In this document: in pieces, positions 44,532-53,453 of the stretch
Numbering within the stretch: the stretch's first letter is position 1
How the letters are laid out: every line of letters starts with the position of its first letter
DNA from: an uncultured Lachnospiraceae bacterium
GTDB lineage: Bacteria; Bacillota; Clostridia; Lachnospirales; Lachnospiraceae
Length of the DNA: 62,264 nucleotides
Direction: 5' to 3'
NCBI GenBank assembly: GCA_910589105.1
Contig: CAJUST010000016.1
Span: forward strand, 2,835 to 65,098
The notes under the pieces: model-generated
The model's database searches: none
The model's input: the letters and a program-made list of their open reading frames with translations, nothing else
What the model was told of the DNA's origin: nothing
Made by a program: the position numbers and the translations under genes

Positions 44532-47500
44532 TGTAACCTTGCATATTTTTCTTCCGCATCTTTTTTCGCCCTCTCAAACAGCTCTCTCGCCCTGTTTGGA
44601 TTGCTTCTGACAAGCGCGTTAAATCTGACTTCTCCATTCAAAAATTCAAAGAAATCCCCTTTCGGCTCCTTACTGTCCAAATGGAAGGTCGCTTCTTCCA
44701 TTGCCCCAATCGCAGGCTGATACCGGAACAAATGGTAATATCCCGCCTGCACAGCCAGTTTTTCTTCTTCTTGGGCCATCTGCATCCCAGATTTGATCCC
44801 TTGGTTGATACAAGGCGCATACGCTAAAATCAGGGACGGCCCCGGATACGCTTCCGCTTCCGTAATTGCCCGCACGCACTGGTTATAATCCGCGCCCATT
44901 GCGATCTGCGCGACATAGACATACCCGTAGCTCATCGCCATAGAAGCCAAATCCTTTTTCCGGATCTCTTTTCCGCCTGCCGCAAACTGCGCTATGGCGC
45001 CAAGCGGCGTCGATTTTGAGGCCTGACCGCCGGTATTTGAGTAAACTTCCGTGTCAAATACAAAAACATTAATGTCCCTGCCGCTTGCCAGCACATGATC
45101 CAGCCCTCCAAAGCCAATGTCATACGCCCAGCCGTCTCCGCCAAAAATCCATTTCGATTTTTTTGAAAGAAATTCTTTTTTCTCTAAAATCTCTCCTGCA
45201 AGCTGGCAGTCACATTCCATCAGCGCGCCAATAAATCTCTCCGCCGCTTTCTGGTTTTCCCGCCCGTTTGCATACGTTTTGAGCCATTCTTGCGCCGCCT
45301 GCTTTACAGACTCCACGCCTGTCTGTTCTACAAGCTCTTGCGTCTTGCGTTTCAAACTGTTTCTGATGGATTCTTCACTAAGCAGCATTCCAAACCCAAA
45401 TTCCGCCGCATCTTCAAACAAGGAGTTCGACCATGCCGGCCCTCTGCCTTTCGCATTTACGGTATACGGCGTGGACGGGGAGGAATTTCCCCAAATTGAA
45501 GAACAGCCTGTTGCATTTGCAATATACATTCTATCGCCATACAACTGTGTCAAAAGTTTTGCGTATGCCGTTTCGCCGCATCCTGCGCAGGCGCCATGGA
45601 ACTCTAAGAGCGGCTGCTTAAACTGGCTCCCCTTTACGCTTGCCGGGCCAAATTTCTCCACTAACTCCTCTTTTTCTTTTACTTTCCTTCCATAATTAAA
45701 GTATTCCTGCATTTCATAATGTTCTTCCGTCGGCTCCATTACAAGCGCTTTTGTCTTTGCCGGACAGCAGGCGGCGCAGGTTCCACATCCCGTACAGTCT
45801 AAAACGGAAACCGTAATGGAAAATTGATATTCTTCCAGTTTCGGCATATCTTTACTTACCATTCCTGACGGAGCGTTCTTGCGTTCTTCCCTGTCCATGA
45901 CAGCAGGGCGGATCACGGCATGGGGACAGACATAAGAACAAATATTGCACTGAATGCAGTTTTCCGGTATCCAGTTTGGCACACGCACTGCCACGTCCCG
46001 CTTTTCAAATTCTGCCGTGCCGGAAGGGATTGCCCCGCTTGCATAGTCCACAAAAGCGGAAACAGGAAGTTTATCTCCTTCAAACGCATTGACGGCGCGC
46101 TGAATCTGATTGACATAGTTTGTAACGGCCTCTGTCCTGCCTTCTGCCTCTTTGCCTAACAGGCATTCACTTTCACAGCGCTTCCAGTCCGGATCTGGCT
46201 CTACTTTCCGGACGCCCGACATTCCTGCGTCAATCGCCGCGCAGTTTTTCGCCACTACGTCGTCTCCTTTTCTCCCGTAGGTGCGTTCGACCGCCTCTTT
46301 TAGCAACGTGACAATTTCTTCTTCCGGCAAAATATTCGTCAGTTTAAAAAACGCCGCCTGCAAAATGGTATTAATCCTCGTCGGCCCCATACCGGTCTCC
46401 ATACCGATTTTCACGCCATTAATCACATAAAACTGAATCTGGTTTTCCACTATATAACGTTTTAACTGCCCCGGCAAATGCTTTCCTGCTTCTTCCGGTT
46501 CCCATGGGCAGTTTAATAAAAACGTCCCGCCGGAAATTAAATCCTGCGCCATATTGTATTTCCAGACATAAGAGGGATTATGGCAGGCGACAAAGTTTGC
46601 TTTCTGAATTAAATATGTGGACTGGATAGGCTGTTTCCCGAAACGCAGATGGGATACCGTCAGTCCGCCGGATTTTTTGGAATCATAGTCAAAATACGCC
46701 TGCGCATACAAATCTGTATGGTCGCCGATAATTTTTATAGAGTTTTTATTTGCTCCTACAGTTCCGTCTGCCCCAAGCCCCCAAAATTTACAGCTATATA
46801 CGTTTTCCGTAATTGTCTGCGGCATTTCCTTTGGCTCTAATGAAAGATTCGTCACGTCATCATGGATGCCAATCGTAAATTCCCGCTTTTCCTGATTTGC
46901 GTACACTGCTAAAATCTGGCCTGGCGTCGTGTCTTTCGAGCTTAATCCATACCGCCCGCGGAATACTTTTACGTCCGCAAATTTTGTATCCTTTAACACT
47001 GACACAACATCTAAATACAGCGGCTCGCCAGTCGCTCCCGGCTCCTTCGTCCGGTCTAGGACAGTCAGTTTTTTGACGGTATCCGGCAGCGCCTTTAAAA
47101 ATGCCGCCGCCGAAAACGGGCGGTAAAGACGCACTTTGATAAGACCTGCTTTTTCCTGCTTTCCTGTCAGATACTGAATGGTTTCTTCGATTGTCTCACA
47201 GACAGAGCCCATTGCCACAATGACATGCTCTGCATCTTTTGCTCCATAGTAATCAAACAAGTGATAAGATGAACCGATTTTCTGGTTAATCTTCCCGAAA
47301 TAGGTTTCCACCAAGTCCGGAATTTCCTCATAATGCTGATTTGCCGCTTCCCTAAACTGAAAAAATGTGTCCGGATTTTGCGCCTGCCCCCACTGGAATG
47401 GGCGTTCGGGATTTAGCGCATGTTGGCGGAACTTCCTAAGGGAATCCATCGGAAATAAATCTTTTAAATCTTCTTCGCTCCAGACGGATATTTTCTGGAT

Positions 47501-48037
47501 TTCATGGGAAGTGCGGAATCCGTCAAAAAAGCTAATCACCGGAATCCTCCCTTCCACCGCCACGCCATGCGCCGCCGGAGATAAATCCATCACTTCCTGA
47601 ACGCTTGAAGCGCACATAATCGCCGCGCCTGTCTGGCGGCAGGCATATATATCGGAGTGATCGCCAAAAATGCTAAGCGCATGAGTCGCAATGCTCCTCG
47701 CCGCCACATGAAACACGCCCGGAAGGCCTTCGCCCGCGATTTTGTATAGATTTGGGATCATTAAAAGAAGCCCTTGGGAAGCCGTAAATGTCGTAGATAG
47801 CGCGCCTGCCGCCAATGCGCCATGCACCGCTCCCGCCGCGCCTGCTTCTGACTGCATTTCAGAAATCTCAACCGGATTCCCGAATATATTTTTCTTGCCC
47901 TCAGACGCCCAGACTTCCGTCACCTCTGCCATAACGGAAGAAGGCGTAATCGGATAAATTGCCGCTACGTCCGTATACGCATATGCTACATGGGCAGCCG
48001 CATGGTTGCCGTCCATTGTTGCCTGTTTTCGTTCCAT
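44513..48037 (-). CDS. nifJ: Pyruvate:ferredoxin (flavodoxin) oxidoreductase
   Basis: A 1174-residue single-chain enzyme that oxidises pyruvate to acetyl-CoA and CO2 and reduces ferredoxin, the central reaction of clostridial fermentation. The domain order is normal: pyrimidine domain (MDGNHAAAHVAYAYTDVAAI), gamma domain (GLGADGTVGANKNSIKII), two 4Fe-4S motifs (CIQCNICSYVCP and CTGCGTCAACCP), and the ThDP domain (GGDGWAYDIGFGGLDH, YSNTGGQASKSTPLGA). The final Cys-bearing CAGCGETAY is present. AAGAGGG precedes the ATG. Confidence 0.97.
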   Translation of the reverse strand: MERKQATMDGNHAAAHVAYAYTDVAAIYPITPSSVMAEVTEVWASEGKKNIFGNPVEISEMQSEAGAAGAVHGALAAGALSTTFTASQGLLLMIPNLYKIAGEGLPGVFHVAARSIATHALSIFGDHSDIYACRQTGAAIMCASSVQEVMDLSPAAHGVAVEGRIPVISFFDGFRTSHEIQKISVWSEEDLKDLFPMDSLRKFRQHALNPERPFQWGQAQNPDTFFQFREAANQHYEEIPDLVETYFGKINQKIGSSYHLFDYYGAKDAEHVIVAMGSVCETIEETIQYLTGKQEKAGLIKVRLYRPFSAAAFLKALPDTVKKLTVLDRTKEPGATGEPLYLDVVSVLKDTKFADVKVFRGRYGLSSKDTTPGQILAVYANQEKREFTIGIHDDVTNLSLEPKEMPQTITENVYSCKFWGLGADGTVGANKNSIKIIGDHTDLYAQAYFDYDSKKSGGLTVSHLRFGKQPIQSTYLIQKANFVACHNPSYVWKYNMAQDLISGGTFLLNCPWEPEEAGKHLPGQLKRYIVENQIQFYVINGVKIGMETGMGPTRINTILQAAFFKLTNILPEEEIVTLLKEAVERTYGRKGDDVVAKNCAAIDAGMSGVRKVEPDPDWKRCESECLLGKEAEGRTEAVTNYVNQIQRAVNAFEGDKLPVSAFVDYASGAIPSGTAEFEKRDVAVRVPNWIPENCIQCNICSYVCPHAVIRPAVMDREERKNAPSGMVSKDMPKLEEYQFSITVSVLDCTGCGTCAACCPAKTKALVMEPTEEHYEMQEYFNYGRKVKEKEELVEKFGPASVKGSQFKQPLLEFHGACAGCGETAYAKLLTQLYGDRMYIANATGCSSIWGNSSPSTPYTVNAKGRGPAWSNSLFEDAAEFGFGMLLSEESIRNSLKRKTQELVEQTGVESVKQAAQEWLKTYANGRENQKAAERFIGALMECDCQLAGEILEKKEFLSKKSKWIFGGDGWAYDIGFGGLDHVLASGRDINVFVFDTEVYSNTGGQASKSTPLGAIAQFAAGGKEIRKKDLASMAMSYGYVYVAQIAMGADYNQCVRAITEAEAYPGPSLILAYAPCINQGIKSGMQMAQEEEKLAVQAGYYHLFRYQPAIGAMEEATFHLDSKEPKGDFFEFLNGEVRFNALVRSNPNRARELFERAKKDAEEKYARLQAKVKG

Positions 48038-48152
48038 ACTAAAACCCTCTTTTCTGTTTTTTTATAGGGTTTGCATTTTTTCTAAATTTATCCGCGTCAA
48101 AATAGAATTGCCTTCCCTTCCTTTATTTGTTTTTCCTATTGCAAAAAAATGC

Positions 48153-48181
48153 TTGCATTTTCTTGTTTCCTTTGCTATACT
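48153..48181 (+). promoter_or_regulatory. Promoter of the ABC-F leader
   Basis: TTGCAT (48153-48158), 17 bp, TATACT (48176-48181). The predicted RNA starts near 48188, giving a leader of about 235 bases before the ABC-F start codon. Confidence 0.8.
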
Positions 48182-48210
48182 GAACGCACATTGAGAAAGA
48201 AAGGGGTGGA

Positions 48211-48402
48211 AAGATGTATCACGTTTCCTGCAGATAAGACAACCGATGCGGCGCAATGTCTTTATGGCATTGTTTCGCCTTATGCAGAAAAGTGATACAT
48301 CTTCTCCATCTTATAACAGCTCTTTTTATTATGCATCCGGACAAATGCGCTTTTTGCTACTGGCAGGCTGTGGAATGATACTTTTCTGCGGCTTATTTTT
48401 TA
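48211..48402 (+). promoter_or_regulatory. Attenuator-type leader of the ABC-F gene
   Basis: Three arms compete. Arm A (48211-48222, AAGATGTATCAC, containing the upstream start codon) pairs perfectly over 12 bp with arm B (48292-48303). A further CTGCA/TGCAG and TAAG/CTTA pairing extends this, with an inner hairpin CAATG/CATTG. Arm B also contains GCAGAAAAGT (48284-48293), which pairs perfectly over 10 bp with arm C (48380-48389). Arm C is directly followed by GGCTTATTTTTT, as in an intrinsic terminator. Ribosome stalling on the upstream frame would therefore change which hairpin forms. The direction of the switch cannot be settled by eye. Confidence 0.65.
48214..48237 (+). CDS. Seven-codon leader peptide MYHVSCR
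   Basis: An ATG with a strong AAAGGGGTGG ribosome site opens a seven-codon frame ending in TAA. It lies inside arm A of the leader stem, 26 bases after the predicted transcription start. Upstream frames of this size control several ABC-F and other ribosome-targeting antibiotic resistance genes by drug-induced stalling. The link here is by analogy. Confidence 0.6.
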   Translation: MYHVSCR

Positions 48403-48421
48403 TGTAAAAGGAGGGCTTTTT

Positions 48422-49885
48422 ATGTCAATGATACAAATCGAACATCTTACATTTTCCTATCCTGCAAGCTTTGACACAATATTTGACGATGTAACCATTC
48501 AATTTGACACGGATTGGAAGTTAGGCTTAACCGGAAGAAATGGCAGAGGGAAAACAACGCTTCTAAAACTTTTACAGGGATTGTATGAATACCGCGGAAC
48601 GATCGCCAGTTCCGTAGAGTTTGACTATTTCCCATATCCCGTAACCGAGAAAGACAGACTGACCATCGAACTATTGCAGGAAATCTGCCCGTTTGCCGAA
48701 GAATGGGAATTTATGCGCGAACTGTCTTATCTGGACATGGACAGTGATGCGCTTTACAGACAATACCACACGCTATCAAATGGGGAACAGACAAAAGCCA
48801 TGCTTGCGGCGCTTTTCTTAAAGGAGGATCACTTTCTTTTAATTGATGAACCGACCAATCATTTAGACGCCAATGCGAGAAAATTAGTGTCCGCTTACCT
48901 GAACCGGAAAAAAGGCTTTTTAATAGTCTCGCATGACCGCTGTTTTTTAGACGGATGCGTCGATCATATCCTTTCTTTAAACCGGACAAATATGGAGATG
49001 CAAAGCGGAAACTTTTCCTCTTATATGGAAAATTTCCAAATGCAGCAGGAATTTGAACTGGCGCAAAATGAACGTCTGAAAAAAGACATACGCCGTTTGG
49101 AACAGTCCGCGCGGCGGACTTGTGTATGGTCTGACCGTATCGAAGCCTCTAAAATTGGAGCTGCGGATAAAGGATTCGTCGGCCACAAAGCGGCGAAAAT
49201 GATGAAACGCTCCAAATCAATCGAGGCAAGGCAAAAACACGCCATGGAAGAAAAGTCAAAGCTGCTAAAAAATGTAGAAACGGCTGAGAATTTAAAATTG
49301 ACGCCGCTCTCCTACCATGCCGACACGCTTGCATCTTTTTCAGAAGTCTCTGTCCTTTATCAGAACCGCGCTGTTTGCCCGCCTGTTTCCTTTTCTATCT
49401 GTCAAAACGAACGCATTGCGCTCAATGGAAAAAACGGCTCCGGAAAAAGCAGCCTTTTAAAACTCCTTATGGGGGAAACGCTTACGCATTCCGGGACGCT
49501 TAAGATTGGCTCCGGCATTCAAATTTCCTATGTGCCACAAGATGCGTCTTTCCTGCAAGGCAGATTGTCCGATTTTACAAAACAATGGGGGATTGAAGAA
49601 CGTCTGTTTTTTGCAATTTTAAGGAAATTGGATTTTGAACGGACTCAGTTCGAAAAAGACATGAAAGAATTTTCAGAGGGGCAGAAGAAAAAAGTTTTAC
49701 TTGCGAAAAGCCTCTGTGAGCCGGCGCATCTATATGTATGGGACGAACCATTAAATTTTATCGACGTCTATTCCCGTATGCAGATTGAACAACTGATCCT
49801 TACCTATTCACCGGCTATGCTGTTTGTCGAACACGATGCCGCTTTTTTGAACCTGATTGCGACAAAAACCATAGAATTGCCATAA
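48422..49885 (+). CDS. Lsa-type ABC-F ribosomal protection protein
   Basis: A 487-residue soluble protein with two ABC ATPase domains and no membrane segments. The start MSMIQIEHLTFSYPASFD and DTDWKLGLTGRNGRGKTTLL closely follow Lsa/CplR-type proteins. The first domain has signature LSNGEQ and Walker B LLIDEPTNHLD; the second has GKNGSGKS, FSEGQKKK and WDEPLN. The basic interdomain linker, about 205-290, reaches the peptidyl-transferase centre in known members. Likely phenotype is reduced susceptibility to lincosamides, streptogramin A and pleuromutilins. GGAGGG precedes the ATG. It is a single plus-strand gene with its own regulated leader. Confidence 0.88.
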   Translation: MSMIQIEHLTFSYPASFDTIFDDVTIQFDTDWKLGLTGRNGRGKTTLLKLLQGLYEYRGTIASSVEFDYFPYPVTEKDRLTIELLQEICPFAEEWEFMRELSYLDMDSDALYRQYHTLSNGEQTKAMLAALFLKEDHFLLIDEPTNHLDANARKLVSAYLNRKKGFLIVSHDRCFLDGCVDHILSLNRTNMEMQSGNFSSYMENFQMQQEFELAQNERLKKDIRRLEQSARRTCVWSDRIEASKIGAADKGFVGHKAAKMMKRSKSIEARQKHAMEEKSKLLKNVETAENLKLTPLSYHADTLASFSEVSVLYQNRAVCPPVSFSICQNERIALNGKNGSGKSSLLKLLMGETLTHSGTLKIGSGIQISYVPQDASFLQGRLSDFTKQWGIEERLFFAILRKLDFERTQFEKDMKEFSEGQKKKVLLAKSLCEPAHLYVWDEPLNFIDVYSRMQIEQLILTYSPAMLFVEHDAAFLNLIATKTIELP

Positions 49886-49961
49886 CTGAAAACGCAAAGG
49901 CGGACGTTTGATAAAATAATGGCTGAAGTAAAATCCTGCTAATGAACAAAACTGCATGAGA

Positions 49962-50492
49962 TTCCTGTTTCTTCATCTTTGCCGATAACGCCCTAAGCCA
50001 TGTGTGTTCCGACTGATAAAGCTTCCCCGTTACGATTATCTGAACCGGAAAAGGAATCTTCCCCTCAATATAATATATGCCCTTATAGGGCTGCTTTATT
50101 AAATAGCCATGTTCCGTAAAATATAATAATAGCCTTTCCGGTTTCGTTTCACGAACCACAGACACCGTAATATCCTCTGCTTTCCGCCCATCAGCCGTCT
50201 GTCCATAAGACTTATACAGACACGCATATCCAATGGCTTTATCAAACGCATCTATATCCAAATGGTCTTCCGAAGATTTATATTCTAAAATATTATGCCT
50301 ACGGAAAAACCTTCCTATTTCATTTTCAATCTTTGCTGACGGCTCTTATTTTATAATCAGCAAATCAATTTCCAGAGGCTTTGTATTTAAATTATATTCT
50401 TTTTCAAAAACTAAAAATTCTCTGCTTTTCGCCAGCTCTAAATTCATTGCCGCCACAAAACCCGGATGCCACTGTACTTTTTTATCCATCAT
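49962..50492 (-). pseudogene. Broken PD-(D/E)XK-like gene
   Basis: The frame opens MMDKKVQWHPGFVAAMNLEL with an acceptable AGGGAG site, then meets an in-frame TAA at 50346-50348 within LIIK-stop-EPSAKIENEIG. It continues for about 130 more residues (EYKSSEDHLDIDAFDKAIGY...GIYYIEGKIPFPVQIIVTG) until the similarity fades near KMKKQE. EIDLL followed by EYK fits a PD-(D/E)XK nuclease core. I recall full-length relatives of nearly 300 residues as common in Lachnospiraceae; this copy has a stop codon and a lost 3' end. Confidence 0.7.
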
Positions 50493-50519
50493 CGCTATGT
50501 TCTCCCTGAATATGATAGA

Positions 50520-50549
50520 ATTATAACATAATTTTTATACAATCTACAA
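50520..50549 (-). promoter_or_regulatory. Promoter of the broken PD-(D/E)XK-like gene
   Basis: TTGTAG (50544-50549), 18 bp, TATAAT (50520-50525), about 20 bp upstream of the ribosome site. The intact promoter suggests recent decay. Confidence 0.55.
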
Positions 50550-50587
50550 GCGGCGGATGCGTTTCGGCAGATAAATCCAATGAAAAA

Positions 50588-52135
50588 CTATACACTCTTT
50601 TTTCCTGTCTTTTGTATCAATGGAAGAACCAGCCGTTTTATGATATATTGAAATTCTTTTGTTTTCCAAAAACAACAGAAAAACACTACATTTGGCGCAA
50701 TACAGCATATCAGAATTTTGAGAAAAAAACCAAAGAGTGGATTTTCCATCGGAACCCATTCACAGCTTACATAAGTCAAAACGCCAGCCAGAATGCAGAG
50801 CAATGCGTTTTTTATGTAGGCAGAAAAATAGGAAGCTACACTTCTTTTAAACACAATGCGGTATAAAATGATTGGCTCTTTCCAAAAGGCATACAGCAGT
50901 TTTGCCAGTATTGTCGCCGCTAATATCCCCACCATTCCCCAAATAGACCCAAACGCTAATGAAAAAATAACATTTAAAACCGCTGTTACCAATGTCACGC
51001 ATTTTGTCTCCTGAAATATCCCTGTTGTCTCCCGAAACATCCAGATTGCCTGACGGATATGAGTTGTATAGAAATTCAAAACAACCGCTATTACAATTCC
51101 AAACTCTAATAAAAAACCTTCCCCAAAACAGATGGCAATAAAATCTTGAAATAATGACACAAAGCATATTGAGCAAAATCCCACGATCCAAAAATTTAAT
51201 GTTTCACATACCTGAAATAAAAAATGCTTTTCCTCCTCCTTTGCCTCTCCACTTACAATAAAATTTCCAACACTTGCTTTCAAGGAATTAAACACTAAAG
51301 TAATCACAACGACTATCTGCGCCACTGCCATAGCATAGTTGGAATAATAACCAACAGACACTGTGCCAACAAATACTGATATTAAAATATGATCCGTATT
51401 GCTTTGAATTGCCCCTGAAATCTTATATATGAACATCGCTTTCACGTCATAGAAAATTTTTTTTCTTTCTTCTTTATCCAATTTCTCTGTATCATTTTTA
51501 AGATATGGATATAGTTTCAAAGCTGCCAGATTTTGAAATATATTGCTGATAAAACTTATCACCAAAGCGGCAAGAAGATATATAAGATAATTTTTAAAAA
51601 AAATCAACGTAACCGTCTGAACGGCAAATGTAATCATTTTAAAAATCATACTATACTGATTCAATATATATGTTTTTTGATCAGCAGAAATCAAAGTTGT
51701 CCGGTAAACAAACAGATACGAAATCACCACATTTAATAAGGCAAGCATATAATATCCTTCTAAAAATGGGAGCGGCTGATTCAGATTCACAATAAAATCT
51801 AAAAAAGGAATCAGCCCAATTCCTGCAATTAAAACTGTAAGCGCTATTCCTAAATAAATTTTTCGAAAAAAAGAAACAAGAGCCGCAATCTTTTTTTTAT
51901 CTCCATTTTCAATCGGAACATATAAACTATACATCATAACGGTCGCCATTCCCAGATCCGCCAATGATAAAATATTAAGTATATTCGAAAACAGCCCGTT
52001 AATTCCAAGATAACTTTCATCCAAAATTCTAACAAATATCATTCTGGAAGCAAAATTAATGCCTATGCTTACAAAATTTTGAATAAGGGAAGTCATTATA
52101 TTTTTTTGCGCTTTTGCGATTCTAGACTCCGACAT
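50588..52135 (-). CDS. Wzx-like polysaccharide flippase
   Basis: A 515-residue membrane protein with 12-14 predicted helices, starting KNIMTSLIQNFVSIGINFAS and followed by RMIFVRILDESYLGINGLFS, a pattern of the polysaccharide-transporter (PST/MATE-like) family. It would move lipid-linked repeat units across the membrane. It is the last gene of the polysaccharide operon, starting 14 bp inside the PP-loop gene. No clear terminator is seen after it. Confidence 0.88.
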   Translation of the reverse strand: MSESRIAKAQKNIMTSLIQNFVSIGINFASRMIFVRILDESYLGINGLFSNILNILSLADLGMATVMMYSLYVPIENGDKKKIAALVSFFRKIYLGIALTVLIAGIGLIPFLDFIVNLNQPLPFLEGYYMLALLNVVISYLFVYRTTLISADQKTYILNQYSMIFKMITFAVQTVTLIFFKNYLIYLLAALVISFISNIFQNLAALKLYPYLKNDTEKLDKEERKKIFYDVKAMFIYKISGAIQSNTDHILISVFVGTVSVGYYSNYAMAVAQIVVVITLVFNSLKASVGNFIVSGEAKEEEKHFLFQVCETLNFWIVGFCSICFVSLFQDFIAICFGEGFLLEFGIVIAVVLNFYTTHIRQAIWMFRETTGIFQETKCVTLVTAVLNVIFSLAFGSIWGMVGILAATILAKLLYAFWKEPIILYRIVFKRSVASYFSAYIKNALLCILAGVLTYVSCEWVPMENPLFGFFLKILICCIAPNVVFFCCFWKTKEFQYIIKRLVLPLIQKTGKKSV

Positions 52136-53453
52136 ATACGATCTCTCCTAACCTTGCATTCCCATATATCCAAATATTAAAATTTAAAATCCCCCTAGAA
52201 AAAGCTGATATGCGTCTTAATAAACCAAAAAATTTCCGCACAAAAAAATTCTGCCGCAATTTTTTCATTGGCGCATCATTGAATTTATTAAAATCCATCT
52301 GCAATAGCCAGCCATATTTCTCATATCCATCTATCCTGTCTTTATTCCTTTTCAATGCATCCTGAATCGGCGGATAAAATTGGTCAAGATTAAATTGAGA
52401 CTGGACAATTTTATTTTCCATATCTTTTTTACATCTTTTCATCTCTTTGTCGCCCCATTGAAACCCACACTCATTTGGATTCCCGCCTTCCGACACAATT
52501 TCTAATATTGTCCGGTAGCATTTTTCACATCTGCAACAGTTCCCTCCCCCTGAAGATTCCCAACAGACCCTTAAATCATACTTCCTTTTAAAAGCGGTTT
52601 TCTGGGAAATTAAATACCGCGCTTTTTCCTGCCTGTCCAACTCATAGCCGTCATGGACGGTATCGCAGCCGCAGTAATGCACATGATTATCGATTAAAGG
52701 ATCACTTGCGCAGGTATACTGTCCTTTCATTTTTTCCGGGAATGAAGAAGCAATATAAACATACTTTAATCCATATCTATGCGCAACAGGAGCAGCATGT
52801 CCGATAATAGAAATGCCGCATTGAAACCCATGCCACCACCCGTCCCCGCTTTTTTTGACTAATCTGTCTAACTCTGACTCGTTTACCATCTGTCGAAAGC
52901 TGCTTTTTATAAATACACTGTCCAGTCCATATTCCTTTGCTACACTCTCGACATGCGTTTTTACTTTATGCCAGCCCTTTTCGTCCGTCAATTTTATGTC
53001 CGCGCCCCATATCGTAATTAATACAGGCTGTTCTTCCATATGCCGGAATAATGTAGTGTATGCGTCCACTCCTCCGCTGAAAAAACACGCAGATTTCTTT
53101 TCCTTTACAAGAGGGGCATTCTTTTCTGTTTCTGCCTGAATCTTTCCTTTAAAAGAAAACATCGGATACATCGTACGGTATCCATCTTTGATCTGTTCGA
53201 TGTGTTCATAAAAATATTTATCAATCACATCAATGCAGATTTCTGCATCACATAACCATGCAATCGGCAATATATTACAAAGAAACGGAATGGCAAGCAC
53301 ACTCTCTGACGCTGCTGAAATATCAACCGAATATGAAATCTTCAGTTTCTTTTCAGGATAGAAATATTTTTTCCAATCCCCTTCCACATGATAAGTATAC
53401 TGCACTGTATTATTCTGTACAAATATTTTGTTTAATTCAATTCTGTTTCCCAT
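52122..53453 (-). CDS. PP-loop (N-type ATP pyrophosphatase) protein of polysaccharide locus
   Basis: A 443-residue cytoplasmic protein. A PP-loop appears as ACFFSGGVDAYTTLFRH (near residue 125), where the usual SGGxDS has Ala for the last Ser. Towards the C-terminus a cysteine cluster NCCRCEKCYRT (near 310) resembles the zinc site of QueC-like enzymes. The N-terminal 110 residues resemble no domain I recognise. Such enzymes adenylate a carboxyl or carbonyl group before nitrogen or sulfur transfer. In this locus it may modify a sugar or sugar acid, which is inference. It overlaps the pyruvyl transferase by 22 bp and the flippase by 14 bp. Confidence 0.7.
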   Translation of the reverse strand: MGNRIELNKIFVQNNTVQYTYHVEGDWKKYFYPEKKLKISYSVDISAASESVLAIPFLCNILPIAWLCDAEICIDVIDKYFYEHIEQIKDGYRTMYPMFSFKGKIQAETEKNAPLVKEKKSACFFSGGVDAYTTLFRHMEEQPVLITIWGADIKLTDEKGWHKVKTHVESVAKEYGLDSVFIKSSFRQMVNESELDRLVKKSGDGWWHGFQCGISIIGHAAPVAHRYGLKYVYIASSFPEKMKGQYTCASDPLIDNHVHYCGCDTVHDGYELDRQEKARYLISQKTAFKRKYDLRVCWESSGGGNCCRCEKCYRTILEIVSEGGNPNECGFQWGDKEMKRCKKDMENKIVQSQFNLDQFYPPIQDALKRNKDRIDGYEKYGWLLQMDFNKFNDAPMKKLRQNFFVRKFFGLLRRISAFSRGILNFNIWIYGNARLGEIVYVGV

